A stretch of DNA of 64,000 bases. Source: Streptomyces atroolivaceus. Lineage in GTDB: Bacteria; Actinomycetota; Actinomycetes; Streptomycetales; Streptomycetaceae. The notes under the pieces are model-generated. The model was given only the letters and a program-made list of their open reading frames with translations. It was not told the DNA's origin and searched no databases. Each line of letters starts with the position of its first letter. Positions within the stretch are counted from its first letter, which is position 1. The position numbers and the translations under genes are program-made. This document shows positions 9,168 to 17,151 of this stretch, one piece after another. The stretch is taken from contig NZ_JNXG01000013.1 in assembly GCF_000717025.1 (NCBI RefSeq), positions 1-64,000 on the forward strand. The letters run 5' to 3'.

Positions 9168-10235
9168 TCAGTGGTGTGTGCGGTGCGGCGCGGCGCCGAT
9201 GTGCCTCTGCGGACCCGCGTCACGGGTCACGAGCTTCGGTACGTCGGCCGCGCGGTCCAGCGTGTACGGGTAGAAGTCACGCGGTTCGAAGGCGGCGCCC
9301 CAGGCGTCGGTGCGGCCGGTGGTGTTCTCCAGGATCGATCCGCGCTGGACCAGCTCGGCCGTGGCGTCGGCCTGGTAGGGGTGCTGGACGTCCCGGTAGT
9401 AGCTGTTCTCGATGACCATCTTCGTGGCGCCGCGCGCCCAGTTCCCGTACGTCCACAACGGGTCACCGTCCGCGACCTGCGCGGAGAGGTAGTTGTTGTA
9501 GAGGTGGGCGTAGGCGCAGTTGTCGGCGGACGGGTTGCGCTGCTTCGTGCCGCTGAACCAGTTGTGGTCGATCGTGATCTGCGTGGTGACGTTCTCGGTC
9601 CAGCCGATGCCGAGCGCCTTGTTGTGGCTGTCGAAGTGGTTGTACGACACGGTGACGTACTGGCTGTCCTTGCGGATGTCCAGCAGCCCGTCGCCCATGT
9701 GCGTCAGCCGGTTGTGGTCGATCCAGACGTGGTCGGCCGAGTCCATCTGGATCGCGTCGAAGTCGGTCGTCTTGCCGTCCCAGTCGCCCTCGACGTAGGA
9801 GTCGCGGATGGTGAGGTTACGGATGATGACGTTGCTCGTGCCGGGGTTCAGGTGGAGTTCGCCGTGGACGATCTCACCGGTGTCACCGGCCCCGACGATG
9901 GTCTTGTCCGACGCGACGTCGATGTCGGCGCCGAAGGGTTCGACGGCGATCGAACCGGCCACCCGGATGATGTAGGGCTCCTCCGCACCGGCGTACTTCT
10001 CCAGCCCCGCCTGGTCGGTGACGGTGACCACCTCGCCGCCACGGCCCCCGGTGGTGCCGCCCGCCAGCGAGGCGAAGCCGTGCGGGGTGCCGGAGCCGCC
10101 GTGGTGCGCGGCGGGCTGCGCCCCGGTGGCGGCCGACGCCCCGCCCGGGGCGGTGGGCAGGAGGAAGGCGGCTGCGAGGGCGCAGGCCGTGATCAGTGTT
10201 CTCGCTCTGGTGCGCTCGGTACGGAGGTGCGTCAT
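9168..10235 (-). CDS. Secreted pectate lyase, PL1 (second type)
   Basis: 355 residues with a signal peptide ending around ASA. PL1 blocks are HVWIDHNRLTHMGDGLLDI and the catalytic-region KQRNPSADN. The first arginine of the catalytic block is kept, but the second conserved arginine seen in the two longer lyases here is absent. It therefore belongs to a different PL1 subfamily, common in Streptomyces. AGGGAG precedes ATG 10235. The spacing of 44 bases to the binding-protein gene suggests co-transcription. Confidence 0.9.
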   Translation of the reverse strand: MTHLRTERTRARTLITACALAAAFLLPTAPGGASAATGAQPAAHHGGSGTPHGFASLAGGTTGGRGGEVVTVTDQAGLEKYAGAEEPYIIRVAGSIAVEPFGADIDVASDKTIVGAGDTGEIVHGELHLNPGTSNVIIRNLTIRDSYVEGDWDGKTTDFDAIQMDSADHVWIDHNRLTHMGDGLLDIRKDSQYVTVSYNHFDSHNKALGIGWTENVTTQITIDHNWFSGTKQRNPSADNCAYAHLYNNYLSAQVADGDPLWTYGNWARGATKMVIENSYYRDVQHPYQADATAELVQRGSILENTTGRTDAWGAAFEPRDFYPYTLDRAADVPKLVTRDAGPQRHIGAAPHRTHH

Positions 10236-10260
10236 TGCGGCTCCCTACAGCGGTGCTGGG

Positions 10261-11823
10261 TCAGGTGGTGCTCGGTCTTCCGGTGGTGCGGTGCGCGGTG
10301 GTGCGGAATGCGGTGAAGCCGGCCGTCCCGGACGGCGCGTCACCGGCGGGTGCGGTGGCGAAGAGGCCCAGCAGCGCGCCGACCCAGCGCCAGGGGGTGG
10401 CGGCGAAGACCTGCCCGGATTCCTGGAAGCCGGCTCCGTCGCCGGTGTCGGCGGAGAAGCGGCAGCGGGCGCCGCGGGTGACCTCGATACGGACGCGGAC
10501 GGCGGCGCCGGGCGCGGGGCGGGGGTGTTCGGCGTCCCGTTCGTGCTCGGCGACGGATTCGGCGTAGCGGTGCACGAGCCGGGCCGTCCCGTCCGCCCCG
10601 TTCTCCAGGCCGATCCACGAGAAGGCGTCCCCGAGCACGGCGAGCCCGGCCTTGGCCCCGGGTTCGCCGGTGTCCAGCGTGATGCCGACCTCGACGGTGA
10701 ACTCCTCGGCGGGCAACCGCTGCACCAGGACACTGGGGAGCGCGCGCAGATCGTGCGCGTAGGCGGTCCTCACACAGCTGAGGCGCAGGCCGTCACCGTC
10801 GTGCCCGGCCGTCCAGCCGGGCCTCGGGTTGGCCGTCCACTGCCACTGCGGGCCGTACCGCCCGCCGGGGAAGTCGTCGCTGGAGGCCGGAGCCTCGGGG
10901 GTCTGCTGAGGGGCCTCGGGGCGGCGGTGCGTGAGGACGGGTTCGCCCTCGTCCCCGATGACCGGCCAGCCCCCCTCCCAGCGCATCGGCTGGAGGTGCA
11001 CCACACGGCCGTACGCCCCGCGGGACTGGAAGTGCAGGAACCAGTCCTCACCGGCGGCGGTGCGGACCCAGCCGCCCTGGTGGGGGCCGTTGACCTCGGT
11101 GCTGCCCTGGGCGAGGACGACCCGCTGTTCGTAGGGGCCGTCGAACGTCCGCGAGCGGAAGGCGCCCTGCCAGCCCGTCTCCACTCCCCCGGCGGGGGCG
11201 AAGATCCAGAAGTAGCCGTCGTGCCGGTAGAGCTTCGGGCCCTCCAGGGTGAACCAGCCCGGGATGGTGTCGGCGTCGACGAGGATCGTGCCCTCGTCGA
11301 GGAGCTCCCGTCCGTCGGGGCTCATCCGGTGGCCGGTCAGCCGGTTCTTGACGCCGGAGCGGGACTTCGCCCAGGCGTGCACCAGGTAGGCCTCGCCGGT
11401 CTCCTCGTCCCACAGCGGGCAGGCGTCGATCAGGCCCTTGCCCGCCTTGACGAGGTGCGGGGTGCTCCAGGGGCCGCGGATGTCCTCGGCGTTGATCTGC
11501 TGGATGCCGTGGTCGGGGTCGCCCCAGAAGATCCAGAAGCGCCCGGCGTGGTGGCGCAGCGACGGCGCCCAGACCCCGCAGTCGTGGCGGGGCACGGCGA
11601 AGTCGGCGCCCGGTTTGAGCCGGTCGAGTGCGTGGCCGACGAGGGTCCAGTTGACGAGGTCGCGGGAGTGCAGCAGGGGCAGCCCCGGGACACGGCCGAA
11701 GCTGGACGCGGTGAGGTAGTGGTCGTCGCCGACGCGTACGACGTCCGGGTCGGACCAGTCGGCGTTCAGGACAGGGTTGCGGTAGGTGCCGTCACCGAGG
11801 TCGGCGGTCCAGGGCATCGTCAC
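10261..11823 (-). CDS. GH43 family glycosidase (arabinosidase/xylosidase type)
   Basis: 520 residues, no signal peptide, so probably intracellular. An N-terminal five-bladed propeller of GH43 (about 1-310) shows NADWSDPDVV with the catalytic-base aspartate and FTLEGPKLY with the general-acid glutamate. Residues 340-510 form a concanavalin-like beta-sandwich as in beta-xylosidases. GTG 11823 overlaps the stop of the upstream gene (GTGA) with AAGGCGG before it; ATG 11817 is the alternative. It should trim imported pectin side-chain fragments, releasing arabinose or another pentose. Confidence 0.88.
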   Translation of the reverse strand: MTMPWTADLGDGTYRNPVLNADWSDPDVVRVGDDHYLTASSFGRVPGLPLLHSRDLVNWTLVGHALDRLKPGADFAVPRHDCGVWAPSLRHHAGRFWIFWGDPDHGIQQINAEDIRGPWSTPHLVKAGKGLIDACPLWDEETGEAYLVHAWAKSRSGVKNRLTGHRMSPDGRELLDEGTILVDADTIPGWFTLEGPKLYRHDGYFWIFAPAGGVETGWQGAFRSRTFDGPYEQRVVLAQGSTEVNGPHQGGWVRTAAGEDWFLHFQSRGAYGRVVHLQPMRWEGGWPVIGDEGEPVLTHRRPEAPQQTPEAPASSDDFPGGRYGPQWQWTANPRPGWTAGHDGDGLRLSCVRTAYAHDLRALPSVLVQRLPAEEFTVEVGITLDTGEPGAKAGLAVLGDAFSWIGLENGADGTARLVHRYAESVAEHERDAEHPRPAPGAAVRVRIEVTRGARCRFSADTGDGAGFQESGQVFAATPWRWVGALLGLFATAPAGDAPSGTAGFTAFRTTAHRTTGRPSTT

Positions 11824-12644
11824 GCCGCGACCGCCTTGCGGACGTGGGCTGCCGCGGCGTCCCGGTCGAGGCGTCCGTCGGCGACGACGGTGACGACGCG
11901 GCGCACGACGGTGGCTCCGGCGGCCACGGGAAGCCGCCGGTCCGCGGCGAGGGACGAGCCGACCCCGGGGTATTCGGTGGTCCGCACGAACCACGGGTCG
12001 CGCCGGGTCTCGTCGGTCGCACCGGCGAAGACGAGCGTCCAGCCGTCCCCGACGAGTGCCAGCCAGTCGGCGGCCTTGCCGTGCACGGCTTCCTCGCCGT
12101 CGAGCGTTCCGCTGAACACGGCGGGCGCCGCGCTCTCCTTGGGGGCGCGCCAGAAGAAGCCGCCGTATCCGGCGCCGGGGCGGCCGTTGGTGGCGGGGCT
12201 GCCGATGGAGAGGTCCTTGGAGCCGCGGTTGGTGAGGGAGAAGGAGAAGTCCAGCGCCCAGGCGGTGTCCGAGAGCTCGCTCGCGGCGACGGTGCGGTGC
12301 TCGCGCAGCAGCTCGGTGCCTCCGGCCTCCCAGCTGAGTTCCTCCACGAAGCCGTCCGGGTCACGGAGCTTCCAGCCGAGGTGGCGTTGCGTCCCGTGGT
12401 TGTCGAGCTCGGTGGGGCCCTGCCCGCGGACGTAGGTGCGCCCGCCCCAGAAGTTGTGTCCGGCCACGTCGGGAACCGCGACGGAGGCGCCCAGGTGGTG
12501 GATGTGGTCGGCCGGGCGCTCCTCGGTGACGGGGGTGCCGGCGAGAGTGGTGACGGGGTGCAGATAGGGCCTGCCCGCCGTCCCGGGCCGGTAGCTGTAG
12601 CGGCCGACGGGGCGTCCGGCACAGCTGAGGAGTGCGGTGGTCAT
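11820..12644 (-). CDS. DUF6807 (PmoA-like) family protein
   Basis: 274 residues, cytoplasmic. Recognisable as the DUF6807 family, often annotated PmoA-like although unrelated in function to methane monooxygenase. Family features are the N-terminal GRYSYRPGTAGRPYLHPV, the histidine-rich RPADHIHHLG (about 44-53) and GPTELDNHGTQRH. It starts at ATG 12644 within an ATGA overlap with the oxidoreductase stop and ends in a GTGA overlap with GH43. Such tight coupling suggests the three proteins act on one sugar intermediate. No biochemical function is established to my knowledge. Confidence 0.8.
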   Translation of the reverse strand: MTTALLSCAGRPVGRYSYRPGTAGRPYLHPVTTLAGTPVTEERPADHIHHLGASVAVPDVAGHNFWGGRTYVRGQGPTELDNHGTQRHLGWKLRDPDGFVEELSWEAGGTELLREHRTVAASELSDTAWALDFSFSLTNRGSKDLSIGSPATNGRPGAGYGGFFWRAPKESAAPAVFSGTLDGEEAVHGKAADWLALVGDGWTLVFAGATDETRRDPWFVRTTEYPGVGSSLAADRRLPVAAGATVVRRVVTVVADGRLDRDAAAAHVRKAVAA

Positions 12645-13813
12645 GGTGTGCTCACCTCGCTGGGTCGCGCCCAGGAGGCGCCTAGTTCGGAGAAGAGGGT
12701 GAGGGTGTCGGCCGCGGCGGCGACGGTGCCGTCGATGCCGCGCACGATGCGCCGTACGCCGTCGCCCTTGTCGGCGGGCCGGGTGTGCCAGGCGGTGGCC
12801 GGCAGCGCGGTGGGCTCGGGGGCGGTGCGTACGGCCTCGAGGACCCGCATGAACGCGCCGGTGTGTGCGGGCGGTACGAGGAGCGCGGTGCCGTGTTCCA
12901 GGTGGTCGACGAGGTTCTCCAGGAGGTCCGTCCGTCCGTGCACGGCCTCCTCGGGGCCGTGTCCGGCCCGCTGGACGAGGACCCGGTCCTGCTTGTACCA
13001 GAAGGTGATGCGGCCGCGGTCGCCGTGGACGATCACGTACGGCTCTCCGGCCTCCTCCGCGCAGAGGGTGACCGCGACGGTCACCGGAAGCCCGCCGGTG
13101 GTGGTGATCCGGACGCAGCTGGTGTCGTCGGACTCGATGTCGTGGGCCCGGAACAGCTCGGTCTCGATGGACGCCACGTCCTCGGCCGTCCCCCGGCCGG
13201 CCAGTTCGAGCGCGGTGGCGACGGCGTGCGCCAGCGGGTTGGTGAGCACCCCGTCGACCACGTCGGTCCCGCCCATCCTGCGGCGTCCTGCCCACGGTGC
13301 CCGCCGGAAGTAGGCGTCGTCGCGGACCCAGGCACCGGCGGCTCCGATGCCCCGGACGGTGCCGATCGCTCCGGAGCGCACGAGTTCCTTGATGGCCGGC
13401 ACGGCGTGCGAGCCGAAGGACTGGAAGCCGATCTGGCAGGCGATGCCCGCCTCCCGTACCCCGTCGGCCATGCGGGCGTAGTCGGCCCAGGTCGCGGCGG
13501 GCGGCTTCTCCAGGAGGAGGTGGACGCCCCTGGCGGCGGCGGTGAGGGCGAGCGTGGTGTGCGTCGGGATGGGGGTGCAGATGACGGCGGCACGCGCGCC
13601 GGTGGAGTCCAGGAGGGCCCCGAAGTCGGCGGACTGTTCGGGCATCTCGTCGGCGAACATGTCGAGTTCGCCGTCGGTCAGCGGGTTCAGCTCGCAGATC
13701 CCGGCCAGTCTGACCAGGCCCTGGTGCTGGAGCCGGCGGATGTTGGCGAGGTGCCAGCGGCCGTGGCCGCGGGCTCCGGCCAGGACGAGGGGCACGGGGG
13801 TGGTCGCGCTCAT
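12641..13813 (-). CDS. Gfo/Idh/MocA family oxidoreductase
   Basis: 390 residues. An N-terminal Rossmann fold (VLAGARGHGRWH, residues 9-20) binds NAD(P); LLLEKPPAAT near residue 100 contains the EKP lysine typical of the family. These enzymes oxidise or reduce sugars and inositols. Start ATG 13813 sits in an ATGA overlap with the pectate lyase stop, and the end overlaps the DUF6807 start. Context suggests interconversion of a pectin-derived sugar or sugar lactone. Confidence 0.88.
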   Translation of the reverse strand: MSATTPVPLVLAGARGHGRWHLANIRRLQHQGLVRLAGICELNPLTDGELDMFADEMPEQSADFGALLDSTGARAAVICTPIPTHTTLALTAAARGVHLLLEKPPAATWADYARMADGVREAGIACQIGFQSFGSHAVPAIKELVRSGAIGTVRGIGAAGAWVRDDAYFRRAPWAGRRRMGGTDVVDGVLTNPLAHAVATALELAGRGTAEDVASIETELFRAHDIESDDTSCVRITTTGGLPVTVAVTLCAEEAGEPYVIVHGDRGRITFWYKQDRVLVQRAGHGPEEAVHGRTDLLENLVDHLEHGTALLVPPAHTGAFMRVLEAVRTAPEPTALPATAWHTRPADKGDGVRRIVRGIDGTVAAAADTLTLFSELGASWARPSEVSTP

Positions 13814-15180
13814 CGGGCGGCCCTCCCCGCTCCGGCCTTGCGGGCGACCTCGGCGGCGGCCTTCGCGGCGCTGTCCACCGGCCCGTGCAGTGCGGGTGTC
13901 CAGCCGGTGTCGGTGGCCAGGTCGGTCTCGCTGCCCGAGTTGTAGGCGTTGTAGATGGAGACCAGGTCGACCGGGAAGCCGTTGAAGACGGTTCCGCGCT
14001 GGGTGAGGGCGCTGCCGTTCCAGCTCTTCAGCAGGTCGGCGACCTCGACGTGCCCCGGGGCCTCGAACGCGTTGTTCTCGGCGACGATGCGGGACTCGGT
14101 GGAGATGCCCAGGGAGTAGCGGTGGTCACCGTCCTCGGGGATGACGTAGCGGTTGTTGTAGAGGTGGACCTGGCCGAAGCGGACCCGGGGCGCGCGCTGC
14201 ACGACGGAGTGGAACTCGTTGTGGTGCAGGGTGACGCGGAGCTTGCCCCGGTCGGTGGTCACGCCGTCGCCGTTGCCGATCAGCATCGCCTTGTCGTGGT
14301 CGGCGAACCGGCTCCACGAGACGGTGACGAGGTCCGAGCCGTTGGTGATGTCGAGGAGCCCGTCGTGGCGCAGGTAGTTGCGCCCGAAGTGGGTGGGCTC
14401 CCGGTCGTCCGGGTGGCCCTTGTCGCTCGCGGTGACGTGGTCGACCCAGACGTGGGTGGCGCCGCGCAGCCACAGTGTGTCGTACGCCGTCTTCCAGTCG
14501 CCGAGGCCACCGGTGTTGGGCTGCCAGGCCGGGAAGCAGTCGTAGGCGTCACGGAGTTCGATGTTGCGGATGATGACGTTGTCGGCGTCCTTGACCTGGA
14601 GGCTCGCGCCCTTGAGCACGGCGCCGGCACCGATGCCGACGATCGTGGTGTTCGACCCGACCAGCATCTCGACGCGTTCGGCCTGGCGTGCGGCGGACGC
14701 CTTGCGGGCGTCCTCCTGCGGCCCGGCGGGCTTGGCCCCGCCCCACGTGCGGGGGTCGTAGGCGGCCAGGTACGCGTCGAGGTCGTACCCGTCGGTGGCG
14801 TAGTCGGCGCAGTCCAGCCGCCGCCCCCGGTCGTCGGTGTTGGCGTCGATCGTGCCCGCCACACGGATGATCTTGGGGACGGAGCTGCCGCCGTCGAGCG
14901 CCGCGACGAGCTGGGCGCGGTTGCGCACGGTGAGGACGTGGTCCTCGTCGGCGGCCGCGCCTCCGGTCGTTCCCGTGCCTTCCGCGGCCCACCCGTCGTT
15001 GTCGGCGAGCACCTCCCGGCCGAGGTCCCGGCCCGGCGAGGAGGCCTCCGGCGCCGTGTCGGGCGACGTGGTGGCCGCCCGGGCGCCCGGCTGGAGGGCC
15101 AGGCTGCCCAGCAGCAGGGCGAGCGCGGCGGCGGCGCGGCGCGCGGTACGGGGGCGGAGCTTCCAGGTCATGTACGTCAT
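13810..15180 (-). CDS. Secreted pectate lyase, PL1
   Basis: 456 residues, paralogue of the lyase at 5420-6751. A signal peptide with a long Ala/Leu core ends near ARAATT. PL1 motifs are THVWVDHVTASDKG, FADHDKAMLIGNGDG and QRAPRVRFGQVHLYNN with both family arginines. ATG 15180 overlaps the permease stop (ATGA), so an extracellular enzyme is translated in tandem with its transporter. An internal ATG at 15171 is possible. Confidence 0.92.
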   Translation of the reverse strand: MTYMTWKLRPRTARRAAAALALLLGSLALQPGARAATTSPDTAPEASSPGRDLGREVLADNDGWAAEGTGTTGGAAADEDHVLTVRNRAQLVAALDGGSSVPKIIRVAGTIDANTDDRGRRLDCADYATDGYDLDAYLAAYDPRTWGGAKPAGPQEDARKASAARQAERVEMLVGSNTTIVGIGAGAVLKGASLQVKDADNVIIRNIELRDAYDCFPAWQPNTGGLGDWKTAYDTLWLRGATHVWVDHVTASDKGHPDDREPTHFGRNYLRHDGLLDITNGSDLVTVSWSRFADHDKAMLIGNGDGVTTDRGKLRVTLHHNEFHSVVQRAPRVRFGQVHLYNNRYVIPEDGDHRYSLGISTESRIVAENNAFEAPGHVEVADLLKSWNGSALTQRGTVFNGFPVDLVSIYNAYNSGSETDLATDTGWTPALHGPVDSAAKAAAEVARKAGAGRAAR

Positions 15181-16094
15181 CCCTTCACGGCGCCGGCGCT
15201 GAAGCCGGTGATGAGCCACTTCTGGATGAAGGCGAAGACGATCACCACGGGGACGGCGGCGATGACACCGCCCGCGGCGAGCGCCCCCAGGTCGACGCTG
15301 TCGGCGCCGATGAGGGTGTTGAGGCCGACGGGGATCGTCTGCTTGTCCTGTTCGCTGAGGAACATCAGGGCGAACAGGAAGTGGTTCCAGCTGTGGACGA
15401 AGGCGAACGACCCGACCGCGATCAGTCCGGGGCGCAGCAGCGGCAGGACGACGGTGCGGAAGGCCTTGAAGCGCGAGCAGCCGTCCACCCAGGCGGCCTC
15501 CTCGAGGGAGATCGGGACGTTCTTGATGAAGCCGCTGATCAGGATGATCGACAGGGGCAGCTGGAAGACGGTCTCCGCGATGACGACGCTCCCGAGGGAG
15601 TTGATCATCTGGAGGTTCTTGAAGATCTCGAAGAGCGGCACGAGCATCAGGGCGCCCGGGATGAACTGCGAGCAGAGCAGCGCCAGCATGAAGGCGCCCT
15701 TGATCCTGAAGTTGAACCGGGCCAGGGCGTAGCCGCCGGCCAGCGCGACGAGGGTCGTCGCGATCAGCGTCGCGACGCCGACGAGCATGCTGTTCTGGAA
15801 GAAGATCGCGAAGCTGCGCTCGTTCCAGACCTTGTTGAAGTGCTCCCCCGTCATGGGCCAGGGCACCAGCGAGGTGGAGCCGGCGGGCCGTACGGCGAAG
15901 AGGAACATCCAGTAGAACGGGATGAGGGTGAAGAGCAGGTAGATGCCGAGCGGCAGGTAGATCTGCCAGCGCGGTACGTCGTCGAAAGCACGCTCGCGCT
16001 TGGTGCGGCGGTGCGAGGAGGGCGGCGGGAGGTCGTTCCCCCCGGACGGTCCCGGCGTGCGGGCGTCCTTCTTCTCCACGAGTGCGGCAGTCAC
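15177..16094 (-). CDS. Sugar ABC transporter permease, MalG type
   Basis: 305 residues. Inner-membrane permease with about six transmembrane helices; the first is near residues 45-65 after a charged cytoplasmic N-terminus. The cytoplasmic EAA loop, which docks the ATPase, reads EEAAWVDGCSRFKAFRTVVLP. GTG 16094 overlaps the stop of the MalF-type gene (GTGA). It should form a heterodimer with that permease and receive ligand from a binding protein such as 7789-9123. Confidence 0.93.
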   Translation of the reverse strand: MTAALVEKKDARTPGPSGGNDLPPPSSHRRTKRERAFDDVPRWQIYLPLGIYLLFTLIPFYWMFLFAVRPAGSTSLVPWPMTGEHFNKVWNERSFAIFFQNSMLVGVATLIATTLVALAGGYALARFNFRIKGAFMLALLCSQFIPGALMLVPLFEIFKNLQMINSLGSVVIAETVFQLPLSIILISGFIKNVPISLEEAAWVDGCSRFKAFRTVVLPLLRPGLIAVGSFAFVHSWNHFLFALMFLSEQDKQTIPVGLNTLIGADSVDLGALAAGGVIAAVPVVIVFAFIQKWLITGFSAGAVKG

Positions 16095-17029
16095 TTGTTG
16101 TCGCCTCCGAACTTGCTCAGGCGCAGATAGACGATCGAGCAGAAGAGGAGGATCACGAAGGCGACGGTGGTGAGCGCGGAGGCGTATCCGAAGTCGTGGC
16201 CCTCGATGCCTGTATTGGCGACGTAGAGGGGCAGGGTGGTGGTCTCACCCGCGGGCCCGCCGCCGGTGAGGGTGTAGAGCAGGTCGACGTTGTTGAACTC
16301 CCAGACCCCGCGCAGCAGGGTGGCCAGGATGATCGCGTCGCGCAGGTGCGGGAGTGTGATGTGGAAGAACTGCCGCATCCGTCCGGCGCCGTCCACCGAG
16401 GCCGCCTCGTACAGCTCCTTGGAGACGGACTGCAGGTCGGCGAGGATGAGGATGGCGAAGAAGGGCACTCCGCGCCAGAGTTCGGCGAGGGTCGCCGCCC
16501 AGAAGACGGTGCCCGTGTCGGAGAGGACCGAGGTGCCGTACTCACCGATCCCGGCGTCCGCGAGGTAGCGGCTGAAGCCGGTCGAGGAGTTGTAGAGCAG
16601 GATCCAGATGGTGCTGGTCAGCACACCGGAGACGGCCCAGGGCGAGAAGACCATGGCGCGGGATATGCCGCGGCCGATGAAGGTCTGGTTGACGATCAGC
16701 GCGAGTGCGAGACCGAGCGCGAGCTGCAGGGTCACCTGGACGATGACCCACTGGGCGCTGAAACCGAGCGAAGGCCAGAACAGCTCGTCCTCGGTGAAGA
16801 TCCTGGTGAAGTTGTCGAACCCTGCGAAGCCGTTCCGCCACGGCTTGGTGACGTTGTAGTTCTGCAGGCTGTAGTAGAAGACGCTGATCACCGGGTAGGC
16901 GATGAAGCCCAGCATCAGCAGGCCCGCCGGCGCGATCAGCAGATACGGCAGGCGGCGGGGTGTGGCCGAGCGGCGCTTTGACGCCTTCCCCTTGGGGGGC
17001 GGTGTGGCCACGGCTGCGGAATGGGCCAT
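16091..17029 (-). CDS. Sugar ABC transporter permease, MalF type
   Basis: 312 residues, about six transmembrane helices, with the EAA loop YEAASVDGAGRMRQFFHITLP. ATG 17029 is preceded by CGGAGA at good spacing. It is the first gene of the long minus-strand pectin run, and the region upstream carries a LacI-type operator-like sequence (17084-17097). No ATP-binding subunit is encoded nearby; Streptomyces sugar importers commonly share the ATPase MsiK. Confidence 0.93.
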   Translation of the reverse strand: MAHSAAVATPPPKGKASKRRSATPRRLPYLLIAPAGLLMLGFIAYPVISVFYYSLQNYNVTKPWRNGFAGFDNFTRIFTEDELFWPSLGFSAQWVIVQVTLQLALGLALALIVNQTFIGRGISRAMVFSPWAVSGVLTSTIWILLYNSSTGFSRYLADAGIGEYGTSVLSDTGTVFWAATLAELWRGVPFFAILILADLQSVSKELYEAASVDGAGRMRQFFHITLPHLRDAIILATLLRGVWEFNNVDLLYTLTGGGPAGETTTLPLYVANTGIEGHDFGYASALTTVAFVILLFCSIVYLRLSKFGGDNK

Positions 17030-17083
17030 GACGCGTCTCCGATCTCTGGAAAGTGCTGGATGTGCCGTGCTTTCGATGCATGG

Positions 17084-17097
17084 TGCAAGCGCTTACC
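17084..17097. promoter_or_regulatory. LacI-family operator-like site
   Basis: TGCAAGCGCTTACC matches the LacI/GalR-type palindrome with central CG (arms GCAAGCG / CGCTTAC). It lies 55 bases upstream of the MalF-type permease start. No LacI gene is in the window, so the regulator would be encoded elsewhere. Confidence 0.55.
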
Positions 17098-17151
17098 GCA
17101 TGGCGTTCGATATTCCGGACGGGGCGGTGCGCGGAATTCTCTTCGCCCGGT

